NCBI GenBank assembly: GCA_003427395.1
Contig: BFEA01000258.1
Location: forward strand, 1,971,955-1,993,020
Origin: Chara braunii
Lineage: Eukaryota; Streptophyta; Charophyceae; Charales; Characeae
Length of the DNA stretch: 21,066 nt
Direction of reading: 5' to 3'
Made by a program: the position numbers and the translations under genes. A model generated the notes under the pieces. It was given only the letters and a program-made list of their open reading frames with translations, made no database searches and was not told the DNA's origin. Each line of letters opens with the position of its first letter. The first letter of the stretch is position 1. Positions 1-11,400 of the stretch are shown piece after piece.

Positions 1-249
1 CCCCCCCCCCCCCGTCATTCCTACCATCTGTGTGGCTGGCTCTGTTAGCCCCACACCTCTCTAACAATCCGAGCAATTACCTAACCTAACCCACAAAACC
101 AACTGCAAAAGGCAAAACACTTGCTAACCAACTTCTGTGTGTACATTGTTCACCATTTACAGCCTTGCATTTTGAATGATCTTGCCAGATGATGCTTATC
201 ATATGGGAGAGCGTGACGGAGCTGCATTTGCCTGAATAACAAAACGTTT

Positions 250-468
250 TTGGACGACAATGTTTCAACAATCTCCAACACTAAAGAACACCACGTTACG
301 GGCTTGTCAACGGATCCTTTTAGTCTTGATATACTGACGGCCGGCACTCTGACGAAAACTGCAGATTCCCTTGAAGACCATGCTGTTCGTTCATTGCCAG
401 AACGCATTGAAGACACTGCAGCCGAGATTGATTCAGTCACAGCCAATGCTGTTGGTCGTCTGGTAGCC
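250..468 (+). other. Possible orphan coding exon, unrecognised
   Basis: An open frame on the plus strand runs from just after a TGA at 214-216 to 477. Its peptide is compositionally ordinary: acidic, with segments such as LEDHAVRSLPERIEDTAAEI and DSVTANAVGRLVAS. It ends at CCA followed by gtaagt, a perfect plant 5' splice site, which would put the exon end at 468. I find no clear acceptor AG at the left and do not recognise a family. The opposite strand is also open over this span, which weakens the case. It would belong to a neighbouring plus-strand gene. Confidence 0.22.
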
Positions 469-786
469 AGTAAGTAGGTAGTCACACTAGCAAAACTACC
501 ATCCTAGTACACTCAGTATCTACACCTACCACTCTCCCCTGATATCTGGAGGGAGCCCCAATACCTGTGTTGATAGGATAGCTGGAAACTAGCGGCGAGT
601 AAGTCCAGACTCAAATGAGCTCCAACTCGACATTTATTGCAGTTTCGCTAAGAGGAGTGCTAAAAGGCTAATATGTAATATGTATCAGTTACGGGGCAAT
701 CTGGCCTTTATTCTTATGCAGGATACGTTGCCAGTCCTACAATGGTGGTGCCCATTGTTCCGTGCCCGTGCCCATAATCAGGGTAT

Positions 787-940
787 GCAAACAGCTGTCT
801 ACTCGTCCGTTACTGCTATTTTTGTTAAAAGTTGATTTATAACTAGCATGGATTCTTGCTCCCGCAAACAGCTGTCGACTCGTCCGTTACTGCTATTTTT
901 GTCAAAAGTTGATTTATAACTAGCATGGGTTCTTGCTCCC
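787..940 (+). repeat. 77-bp tandem duplication
   Basis: Two adjacent 77-bp units, 787-863 and 864-940, each begin gcaaacagctgtc and end ttcttgctccc. They differ at only about three positions, so the duplication is recent or maintained. Confidence 0.95.
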
Positions 941-1427
941 GAAACTCATTCCCAAAACGTAAAAATGATTTAGCTACGAAATCAGAGTACGGGATGGATC
1001 AACGACAGCTCGAGGGGGTGGAACGAGGACTACATTACAAATGCTAGGTGTTCCATCAGCTCCGCAGCAGACAAGACATCTACTTCAGTGAAAACTTCAA
1101 CTTCATCCGTCAAATCTCTCTCCCCCCCCGCTCCCCTCTCTCTCCCCACCCCTTTTGCGTGCATCATTTCTCTTCTGCCTCCTCCATGAATAACACCTTC
1201 GCAGCATATTTTAGATGCAAACAAACCACCACTGACTACTATTTGACATTTGAGGATAAAGGCGACAGATGTTGACTGTTCTGTGAGCAAAAGCAGACAA
1301 GACAGCCTCTGCCCTGAGTCCATGTGTTTTGTTCGCTCTCCTGTTTCCTTAGTGAACAATGTCTCCCACTCTAGGTGCAAGCCGAACTTCCTAATCCTTC
1401 AAGAATCATCCATAACTTGATATAAAT

Positions 1428-1559
1428 AACATAAATAAACATGACCTGCAACGTGTTTTGCAAACCTTCACTTGTGGGGGACCACCCTCTACTAACATAA
1501 ATAAACATGACCTGCAACGTGTTTTGCAAACCTTCACTTGTGGGGGACCACCCTCTACA
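1428..1559 (+). repeat. 66-bp tandem duplication
   Basis: Units 1428-1493 and 1494-1559 are identical over at least 65 bp, starting aacataaataaacatgacc. This explains the duplicated peptide seen in the minus-strand ORF here, which is not a gene. Confidence 0.95.
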
Positions 1560-2667
1560 GACCCTACCAGACATAAGAGTACACGTCATTAACCAAATGA
1601 CCAATAATAAAATACCGAAATGCACCAGCTAGTTCGGCGTCCTTGGAGCCGTTGACAACCTACCTCGTGATCTCAAAACGCATTACACTCGGCAATGTCG
1701 ACGACTCGCATGACCTTTCTCCGTCAATGTGCGTCAACAGCACAACACCTGCAAATATACTCGATTCAATCAATCGCTATTGCTCTATCAATCAGATGTC
1801 CATATCACTAGAACTGGTCTAATGCGCTAGGCCAAAGGTGCTAGCAGTCCTGCAAACCATCAAGCCACCACAAGCGTACCCTTGTTGGTTAAGTTGTACC
1901 GAAAAGCAACAAAAAAAAAGTGGTCATGTTGCCCCATCTATCTGATTTACTGCACTCTCTTGTCGATCAGCAGCCGCAGCCTGTACCGTCAAACCTTAAC
2001 ACAACAAGGACATTAAGTTAATATATATATATCGTCACGCGAGGCCTTCACAAATTAGGGTGCGATTCCATCTGTGTGACCATTTGGCTGCGTAAATTTT
2101 TGCGTGTAACAACTGCTACTCACCTCCTAGGATCTTACCAAGTTCCTCCTCTGCGATTCCGCCTCCTATACGGATACCATCAATATGACGATAACAAGCT
2201 CCTGCTGCTCTGTCTCCTTCACGATGATCTACAGTCGAAGCTAGACTGACGTGACTTAGTAGCGCTGAGTAAACGATGTGTTTACTTCAACGTTCAACCA
2301 GAAAGCCACAAGATGCTCCTACGGCCATGCAGGCACAGCATTCCAGCTGAGGTACTAACGTATCCGCCAACCATAGTAGATATACGGGCGTTAGGGTATC
2401 CCTCCTCCAGCACCTGCTTCTCGCCCTCCTCCTCCCCCTCCTCCCCCTCCCATGAAAAGCCCGTCAACTCACTGAAAGATGGCTTCACCTTGCAACACCC
2501 CCTAACCCTGCCTACTTGAGCAGCAACTCATGTTGTCTCAGCTCAACTGGAAAAGGGCTACACTACAGTCGGCAGCTCACACAGCCCCTCCATGAACCTC
2601 ACCATACTATGATCCAAGTTCATTCAACTCACAAAACTTCCAGTAAAAGAAGGTCCTACTTCATTTC

Positions 2668-3624
2668 TTACCACTGGTACTTGGCAGCAACCATAACCTC
2701 CTCGTACTGAGCCGCGGCAGCATCCCAACTGAGGTCCTGTGTCATCCCGCGCCTTTGAAGGTCTCGGAAACTACTGAGGTACTCCCTGTAGGTGTAGATG
2801 GCATTTCCCAGGGCATGGATGAGACCCGTGGTGTCCGCCCGGTCAAAAGTCCACCCAAGCCCTGCGTCGTTGTAGGGATCGAAGGGCGTCACAGTGTCTC
2901 GCAAACCGCCCACCGCGTGGACAACAGGTACTGTTCCGTATCGCATGGCATAAAGCTGGTTGAGACCGCACGGCTCGAAGCGCGACGGCATGAGCAGTAT
3001 GTCGCACGCGGCAGTGATGCGGTGCGCCATCTTCACCGAGAACCCGACCCAGCCTCGGCATTTATCCCTGTGTTCCCCCTCCATCCTCCGAAGAGTATTC
3101 TCCAAATCCTCGCGACCGCTTCCTAGCATGACCAGCTGTATCTCTTGCTGCATCATCCAGTCCTTGGCATCCTGAATCAAGTCCACCCCCTTCTGATAAT
3201 CAAGCCGTCCAATGAAACCAAGCAGAGGAACGTCGGGCCGGACAGGTAGTCCCAGCTCTTTTTGCAACGCCGCCTTGCATTGCGCCTTCCCTGTCTCGAG
3301 CGTGTCCACATCGTAGTGGCAGTAGCCATCAGACGTAAGGAATCTGTCAACGGAGGGTCCCCACTCCGTGTCGTCGATTCCATTCACAACACCGCGAAGC
3401 TTCCACGCACTGTCCCTGATGACATTGTGCAGACCCCAACCCCCTTCCTCCGTCTGGATTTCCCAAGCGTACCCAGTGCTAACAGCAACAAGCCTGTGTG
3501 CAGCCTTTATGCCTGCCATCAATATATTCATGTGCTCCCCGCCNACTGGATCGAAGAGCTTGAAGTTCTCCAAATACTGATCCGGCAAACCCAGTTCTCT
3601 ATAGTAGTCCACACCACTTCGACC
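2668..3624 (-). CDS. SS2: SS2 last exon: C-terminal ADP-glucose-binding half
   Basis: This exon encodes 318 codons plus TAA. It starts [14 protein letters not shown] after acceptor atttacag, completing AHQGR. Motifs by exon residue: DPVGGEH at about 25-31, GGWGLH 61-66, VNGID 80-84, IGRLDYQKG 138-146 (Arg and Lys of the ADP-glucose phosphate site), GWVGFS 191-196, [13 protein letters not shown] 214-226 with Glu217 corresponding to the conserved GT5 catalytic glutamate, AVGGLRDTV 237-245, and the terminal AAKYQW. The single N at 3544 is the third base of a GTN codon, so that residue is valine whatever the base. No obvious AATAAA-type signal was seen on the minus strand just below the stop. Confidence 0.98.
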   Translation of the reverse strand, partial: GRSGVDYYRELGLPDQYLENFKLFDPXGGEHMNILMAGIKAAHRLVAVSTGYAWEIQTEEGGWGLHNVIRDSAWKLRGVVNGIDDTEWGPSVDRFLTSDGYCHYDVDTLETGKAQCKAALQKELGLPVRPDVPLLGFIGRLDYQKGVDLIQDAKDWMMQQEIQLVMLGSGREDLENTLRRMEGEHRDKCRGWVGFSVKMAHRITAACDILLMPSRFEPCGLNQLYAMRYGTVPVVHAVGGLRDTVTPFDPYNDAGLGWTFDRADTTGLIHALGNAIYTYREYLSSFRDLQRRGMTQDLSWDAAAAQYEEVMVAAKYQW

Positions 3625-3826
3625 CTGTAAATTTCCCAAAAAGGATTGGAATTCAGTGACAAAGCCCCGACGTCCAATATACATCAAAAGTTCAAAACTA
3701 AAACAACCATTCTGTGTTATCGCATTGTCGCATTGTCACTGATATCCTAGTAAGAGATTATACAACTGCTGCTCTCGTACCACTTGCATAACAATAGCAA
3801 GCATGACAATAGCAAACACAGTAACG

Positions 3827-3871
<45 letters not shown>

Positions 3872-5370
3872 GTTGATAAGTCCAATTACAGGTACTACAA
3901 CCGCAGAAGAGTTCAAACTTCATACAGAACCTAACCAAGAGCGCTCCAAGACCACATGCACACACCTCCACAAAAGGAGAAAAAGCCGAGCACACCACTG
4001 TGCAGTGCGTACCACCTTGCCTATTCCCATGCCTGCATCGTTCGGCAGGATATAATTGGCAACGAATCGCCGTTGCCCGACAGAAGTCAAGATGAGGAAA
4101 TACAAAAGAAAAAGACGAACAATGACAAGTTCGATGACACAGAAAGAAGCTGTGGGGTAAGGCCACATATGTGTGTGTCCACTCGAAATCCACAGAGGTT
4201 AAAGAAGTGCAAGGCTGGCCGTTTCCGTGTTGTTAAAGCACACGTGCAAATTAGAAACAAAGAGGGGTGCTCAGGAAGGAACCAACCTCCACATAGCGAA
4301 AGTCAAAATTCTGAACCATTCAACAAAAAAACATCCTGAAGCAACGGACTCATGCTCCTTGCCTGTTTTTTTTGTAGGTCGTGACCGGGTTAAGTAGCGG
4401 TGGTGGGTTGCGTGCTGTTTGAGCGGAGTGTGCATTTGATTGCCATGTCCGTGGTGTGGTGTGTGGTGCGTGCTGTGTGTGGTGTGAGTTCGAGGACGTT
4501 ACAGCCCTGGGGGTGGGATGGATATACTGTACTACTATTCACCTCCATCGGTGTTATAGAATTTACAAGGGAAATTGAGTTAATTCAACTTAATTGTCTT
4601 TCCTGCATTGACAACATGCACCCCAGCAATAGAATCGAAATAGATGCACACACCACACATGCACTCGTGCATGAACTGATCCGAGCATGATAGCTATCCG
4701 TGCAGGTGGAAAAGCACGAAAGGTGACTTATGGCCATGATCAAAATACCTTCACTTGTGGCAATTACCAAACACACCAACGAGTGTGTTGATAATCACGA
4801 CAAGCAACCCCGTTTTCCGCCCATACACGTAGATATCATGAGTTCATGTGTGTGCACGTATTGCTGGGGTGCATGTTTTCAATGCAGGAAAAACAATTAA
4901 CACAATTTCCCTTGTATTCTAAGACCGATGGAGGCGTATAGTAGTACAGTACGGATTCACTACTGCCCCGCAAAAGCCAGCAGGGAAAAAGTGGCCGCAG
5001 AATTGTAGACACACACACACACACACATGCAGGTGCGTAGAGTTGGTGTTATGGCTGTGAGCCTGTGACAGACAAGTTGTCAGTGTTCGGACCAACAGTC
5101 TACCCCTTAGACTGTTTGATACCCAGAGTTATTGATACCCCTTAGAAAAGTGGTTGGCTCTACGATTGCAGGGTTGGTCTGAGTAGAGCCAACCACTTTT
5201 CTAAGGGGTATCAATAACTCTGGGCGACATGGTCAGTTCTTATGCTTCAGTCAGTCAAATGCATCCTGGACACACTGTTGGGGTTCAGGATCGTCCCTCC
5301 CCATGCGTCAATGAAAGTCCAAAAGAAGGTTGGCACAATCGTGCTTGTTTCTGTGGAGTTGTGAATACCA

Positions 5371-5458
<88 letters not shown>

Positions 5459-8384
5459 GGGAGCAGGGTTGCACGAGGAATAAATACCTGATGGGCCATG
5501 TTATGGAGGACGAGCACAGCACGAGCAAATTGCATTAAACCATTGTCCCGGTAGTAAGCTTGGAGATACACAGGGAGCAATGCAGTGTGCCAGTCGTTCG
5601 CAATGAAAACGAGATTGCTATCGCCATATGTCACTCCCCCACAGGGCACATGCCAGGGCGCCTACACCCCCAAACCCCAACCAGCCCAAACAATCCAATC
5701 CACTTTAGAATAAAAAAAATACGCTTGTACAGACACTGGACGCCACAAAAACCGACATCGCACTGAACTAAGCAAGGCAAAGAGAACACCCATCCAAAAT
5801 TAACAAGCACATTTGCAAATGCGCAAACCTAATAGTTTTCATCACCTTCTTGCTACCACTTTACCTGACCCCTACATACCACACAATAGTGGGCCTCACG
5901 GCGCTACTCACCCCTGGTGAGTTTACGGGTGAGTATTACTGCTGCACTCACTCACCCTGCTCCTCTGTCATAGAAGTAAACGAAAACCTTTCTTCCGACG
6001 GCGGGGTGTGTATTGACCCTGTAATTGGATTGCCCCAGTTACGGGTTAAGTATTGACCGCCTAAACTCACCCAGGGTGAGTAGCGCAGCGAGGCCGAGTA
6101 TTGTGTGCTCTTAAAAGGCCTGATGGTCCATGAATCACACATACATTTATGTAGGGGTCAGGTACGTTTAGGGGTGAAAACCTTTCCTCCGATGGCGGGG
6201 TGAGTTTTGACCCTGTAAGGGCCATCACTGAATTGCCCCACCTGCAGCACGCCGGTTGTGGTGGGGCCTCATGGGCATTCACCATGCGCGCTGAGCGAAT
6301 CCAGAACGCCATTCCGTGGTCTGCAGCCTGTTGTTATCTGCATGAACTTGGACAGCATTCAGAGCAGATGCATGCCCCGGTGTGCGCTACGGTCCTGACT
6401 CACACCTTTTGGGGTGAGTGTGTGAAGCGGTAAGGCCCATCAACACACATAATAACCAATGCAGAAAAAAATCGCAGACCTTTCAATCCTATCGTCGTCC
6501 TGTTGGATCCATTCTTACCTTCCAAAAGTGAAGTTTCTTATGAAAAAAACAATGCAATAAGCATACAACTAATCGCAGCAGTGGGCACTGAAATGTTCTG
6601 TTCCATGAAGATATCAGTCCTCTTGAATCTCTTGGGCATTATCCACGAACTGCGCGATTCTGAATTTTGACTCCCTCTTGGGCATTATCCACGAAATGTG
6701 CTGCTGCTTGAGTCTGCGAGTCACGACTTCTCATCTGTGGAACGTGACTTTTGACTGTGGGATGTAACTCTTGCCTCTGGTACACCACTTTTGCCTGGAG
6801 AAGTGTCCCTTCCCTGTTGGACATCACCACTTTTGCCTCCTGGAGAAGTGTCCTTTCCCTGTGGGATATGACTTTCCAACATGACTTTTCAATGTTTTCA
6901 TTGTTTCAATATGAGACGTGACTCCTGCTTACAGAATGCAACTTCTGCATTTGGGATGTGACTGTTTTTACAGGTCCTTATGGTCCTGGCTCCATATCCA
7001 TTATGCGGAGCGTCAATCCGGTTCCTTTCCACCGGCAAGTCGAAACTTGAGATACATGGTGAACACTCTCACGCTTCCTTCCGTATGGCCGAAGGAAGCC
7101 TGACCAGCATTGATTGCACCATATCCGGAGGATTGACTGTCAGCTTGCCATTCCACTTTTCCTCTCAGAATCTATTGTGACCCTGTCGGCTGATTCGTAT
7201 AAAGCAAGAAAAGAGGAAGATTGTCTATACTGTTAAGATGAAAATAAGGTACCTGACTGTGACCTTTCTGAACTGGCCGACTCGGCCTCCCTTGGCTTGA
7301 GACCTTGACCCTGAAATTTGAATTTGGGGTCTGCATCGGGGAACGACTTTCAATTGTAGTTTCTATAGAAACGTAGCGGGGAACGGAGAAATCAGGGGTG
7401 GTGATGACTTAATGTCTCACTATGCATTGTCGATAGTGTCTGAGAAGAACATCAGTCGCATGCCATGTACTCAATGTGTTCAGTGTGAAACGTAACGCCT
7501 CGCAACATCGACAAATCATCCACATTGAACAAAGACGACGACGAAGGAAAAAGTACCGCCTCGCCCATTGAGCGTTCAGTTTGCTGTTGTCAACCTCCGC
7601 TCCACACCTCAGATGCATTCCGGACATCCACAGCACAGAGACATCCATTCATTTTTCATCTTTCTCATCTTTCACACAGTCCATCTATATGTTCCTTTTC
7701 CAAGCAGTTCAAGAAATAAACAAACACTTAGGAGTCAGTACCCTGCTGCATGTTTGGCCTTTTACTGGTTCTCCTCTTGTTATGAGAAGGGACCGATGAA
7801 CGTACCTCTGGTGTGGCATTCTGAGCCACACGGGCCCCAGTTAGGGCTCGGTTCCAGGTAGGCAGGGTAAGCCTAAGGGGACGACGGTACAGATAAGGCC
7901 CAGGTAGGCCAGGGGTACACCTTCAGGCAGGCCAGGGATAGAGGCCCAGGCCAACGGCCACAAGGCCGGTACCGGTCCAGCATAGGACCTACCGGCGGCG
8001 CAGTTTCAGAGGCTGCCGAGTTCAGGCGCCAAGTCCAGTTCGAAACTGGACCGTTGATTCAGATCAACGGTCCAGGCCGGTAGGTACCAGCAGGTAGGAG
8101 GCCGGCCCAGCACTACAAAAGGCTGGGTACCAGCCTCAGTAGTAGGTTAGCATGGACCGAAGGTTAGTCTTCAGGACTAGCGCAGCATTCCGCATTAGTA
8201 CAATTAGCACAGCGCTGCAGCATAGCAAGGAGCTGCGAGGAGAGCAGGAGCTCAGCGGCGAGAGGATTAGCGCAGCATCGGGCTCAGCGCCCGTTACCGG
8301 CCCAGCCCCCCTCTTTGCAGCGCCATAGCTACCGTGCCAGGTACCAGGGAGGAAGGCTTCGCCTTCTCGCCCTCATCTTCCTCC

Positions 8385-8443
<59 letters not shown>

Positions 8444-11400
8444 CTCCTACCTTCTCAGTCTAAGTCTACTTCTGGGTTCTCCTACGGGACTACTATCAAG
8501 TATGAAAGATGGTTACAAATTCTGATGACAATGGAGACAGCGACATTGGGACTATAGGTTGAGGACTACTTGTGGGATCTGATTTCATCTGCCTCCGGAG
8601 ATGTACTTGACATTGTGAGATCGGTATCTGAGACATTGTGGGACACTGTATTCGCGACATTTCGGACTTTCACCATCTCTGACATTTCAAGATACTATCT
8701 TTGGAAACATTNAGTTGACGTCATCTTCCCTCTCCTCCTNCCTTCGTCTCTCTCCTCCCTCCATTCGTCCGTGGATGATCTCAGACCCTGGCCTTTCGTC
8801 TACGTCCAAGGCCAGGGCTTTCACACCCCTGATGAATGATTGAGAGTGTTCAATTGCAGTCCGAGTCAGGTCAGAGTCGGTCCATGTATCTCAAGTCTTC
8901 CGCTGCATTTGTATTTACTCTGTATTATCTGGTCGGTTCTGGGAATCTGCACCATACTTATGACTGTGTTTCACGAGTATGCAACATCTGGTCTCTGAGT
9001 CGTCAACCTCGTGTCTGGCACCACTGATGCAATTGAATTTGGCCCTCGATATTCAAGATACCAAAACAAAAGCTCCAAGTTGAGGCTTAACAAGTCAAAA
9101 GTTAGAGCCCAAGCAGGAGGAGAGGGACGAGGAAGAGGAATGAAAGAGAAAAGAGGCAGTGCAGAGTATTTCTGAATGCAGACAAGGACGTCACTTCCCT
9201 CTGAAAAGAGCATAAGCAAAGGAAGATCTGCTGGAGAGAAGGGTTGGTCATTCTGTACGCCTTCAAAGGCCAACTTGTGCATGCTCACACTCATGCGCTG
9301 ATTCCAGGAGAGAAGGGTTAGTCATTCTGTCCGCCTTTCAAAGGCCAACTTGTGCATGCTAACACTTATGTGCTGATTCCAGCGTGCGATGCTCATACGT
9401 GCGAGTTCCTCAATGCACTTCCAAGGCAATCCTGCCCCAGAAATAAAGAGTAGCTCCCACAAAGAGTTCAAAACAGTCCTAGCCTCCCATGACGGGTTCA
9501 TAGCCGCACAAAGAGGGCTGTTCTTCTGCAAAATTCCTCCTGTTCAGTCCGGCCATCAGCCTTGAATACCTGGAGTAACCAATATTGTCCCACCAGCAAC
9601 TGGTATCCTGAATGTATGTTAGATAGAAAAGAGACACCAATTCAGTAGCCATACTAGACAATGTACTAGACACTGGTTCAATATAATACCTGTCTCTTAT
9701 ACACATCTAGATGTGTATAAGAGACAGGGCGCAGGGTGGTCCTTGGGTGCATGTGGCATCTGTGCGTTGGGGAACGAGGTTGAGAGTGATACGAGAGACA
9801 TATCTGGTGCTAGAAGCGACGGCATTGTCCGAGATCTGTCTCTTATACACATCTAGATGTGTATAAGAGACAGGTTCATAGCCGCACAAAGAGGGCTGTT
9901 CTTCTGCAAAATTCCTCCTGTTCAGTCCGGCCATCAGCCTTGAATACCTGGAGTAACCAATATTGTCCCACCAGCAACTGGTATCCTGAATGTATGTTAG
10001 ATAGAAAAGAGACACCAATTCAGTAGCCATACTAGACAATGTACTAGCCGAGCTGCTCCGCTGTGGCGCAGGGTGGTCCTTGGGTGCATGTGGCATCTGT
10101 GCGTTGGGGAACGAGGTTGAGAGTGATACGAGAGACATATCTGGTGCTAGAAGCGACGGCATTGTCCGAGATCTGCTCGTACTTCGGTGAAGCTGTTGAC
10201 GTCATCTTCGGCATTGTAGAAGTAGGCTAGATAGGATCTGCCATCTGTAGTCTGGGCGCCGAGTGCCAGATACGATATCGACATTGGTTCTTCATTGATG
10301 ATGATGATGGGACTATTTCAGAATTGTCAATTATGAGCTCTTGGTATGTTCTTATTTGGTGAAACTCGTGATGCAATTCTGCTGTTGGTTCGAGGTCACA
10401 ACTATCTGGTCTTGTGTGTATGATGCTGTTTGATTGCTGAAGTTCGTTATTGCTCATCTTCCTTGCACCAAGTTGAATAACCACATAATTTGACATAAAC
10501 AAACAACCAGTGATGCAAACTTCACTGCGCTGCAAGTCCCTCACTAAGCCTGGAGTTTCTTGCGGAAACGAGAAATCGAGCATAGATCTGAGAACCAGAG
10601 CAGAGCAGGGAAAGGGAAAGAATACGTACTTCAACTGCAGCTTTGCAAAGCAAGATGCACCGCTTCACGAGTTCCTGCAATATCACGTCATCACAGAATA
10701 ATAATTGGAAAGTGGCGAAGTGCTCATCGCAAAATAAAGGCAGTCTGAAGACTCTTAACCGTACCGTACATTAAACCTGGGTGTGGAATATCTCACAGTC
10801 ATGGGAACCACCCTCGAAGTGCAGTTGGTTCAAAAACCTCCAATCCATTTATGATTTATAAATTTTATATAACTTTGAAATGTTTCTTTTGCCACTTTCT
10901 GAGTTACTCGATTATTGTGGATTAGTATTTAGTATTTACAAATAATATACGACCATTTGAACGAATTATATGTACCTCATCATCCCTCATGTGTACAATG
11001 TAAATTGATTTCACAAAATTCCCCTTCAACGTGAGCCCCATAACCCTGATCACAAGCTCATCAACCATCTCTAAAAGAGGCAAAAGTCATAAAATGACCT
11101 ATTTCATGCAAAAGAGGGATTCAAATCCCCGACATGCGAATTATGATTCCGCTGTTCTAACCTACTGAACAATTCTGCCTTCACCTCGACATGTCCCCTG
11201 GTGGGGCTTGTTTCTTTTTTTTCAACACCACCCCACCCAAAACAGTCACAAAGATATAAAAAATGGTGAATTAACACAAGTGAGTTGCAAACAACTTTCG
11301 GCAAAAAGTCCCATCAAAGCTCCTCATTAAAAATTTGAAAATAACGAACCAATTTCAACTAAATTTCTCATGGCACATTGCTTTTTGGATGCTTGAACAC

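Larger units (their letters stand above)
1..2667. other. Flank downstream of SS2
   Basis: This is about 2.7 kb beyond the SS2 stop codon. It starts with 13 C bases and holds one weak plus-strand exon-like ORF (about 250-468), two tandem duplications (787-940 and 1428-1559) and a short AT run near 2021-2030. Part of the segment next to 2667 must be the SS2 3' untranslated region, but I cannot mark its end. The pyrimidine-rich ORFs near 2294-2519 look like chance ORFs. Confidence 0.6.
3625..5487 (-). other. SS2 last intron with foldbacks, A38 and (GA)40
   Basis: This 1.86-kb intron runs from donor gtattt to acceptor ttacag on the minus strand. It contains no convincing coding sequence. It holds a 38-bp A run (plus strand), a diverged inverted repeat at 4525-4952, a (CA)9-type run near 5011-5028, a perfect 42-bp-arm hairpin at 5122-5224, and an 80-bp (GA)n tract near the donor. 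The short ORFs across the GA tract are Leu-Ser or Arg-Glu repeats and are not genes. Confidence 0.9.
9496..10172. other. Assembly artefact with duplicated segments and adapter junctions
   Basis: The order is A (9496-9669), 20 bp, adapter junction, B (9728-9835), adapter junction, A again (9874-10047), 17 bp, B again (10065-10172). A and B copies look identical. The simplest correct genome is one A, the 17-bp link ccgagctgctccgctgt, then one B, which would remove about 378 bp (9670-10047). The ORFs here contain the peptides MCIRDR and [11 protein letters not shown], which are translations of the adapter. Confidence 0.93.
5662..10629 (-). other. SS2 intron, about 5 kb as assembled
   Basis: This intron runs from donor gtacgt to acceptor gtgtag. 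It holds an inverted-repeat element (5862-6164), a degenerate minisatellite (about 6605-6900), a GC-rich hairpin-dense block (about 7800-8340), a (CT)n tract, a 74-bp tandem duplication (9233-9381) and the adapter-bearing artefact around 9670-10047. Its true length is therefore probably about 0.38 kb shorter. I see no protein domain in the ORFs it contains. Confidence 0.85.

Noticed and set aside
5229-5528. Arg-Glu and Leu-Ser repeat ORFs
   Set aside because: They are produced by the (GA)40 microsatellite.
6930-6960. Minus-strand reading with AFCKQE as the missing SS2 micro-exon
   Set aside because: It lacks suitable splice sites and the KR...AAVE context; the true exon was found at 10630-10674.
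8315-8557. ORFs with a hydrophobic start and a Leu-Ser run, resembling a signal peptide
   Set aside because: They are driven by the (CT)n tract; there is no conserved domain and they are intronic.
8570-9030. Possible LTR end and primer-binding site near tctggtctctgag
   Set aside because: No matching second LTR, polypurine tract or retroelement protein was found in the window.
9479-10162. ORFs with peptides [17 protein letters not shown] and ALSLIHI
   Set aside because: These are translations of the Nextera junction adapter joined to duplicated intron sequence, not genes.
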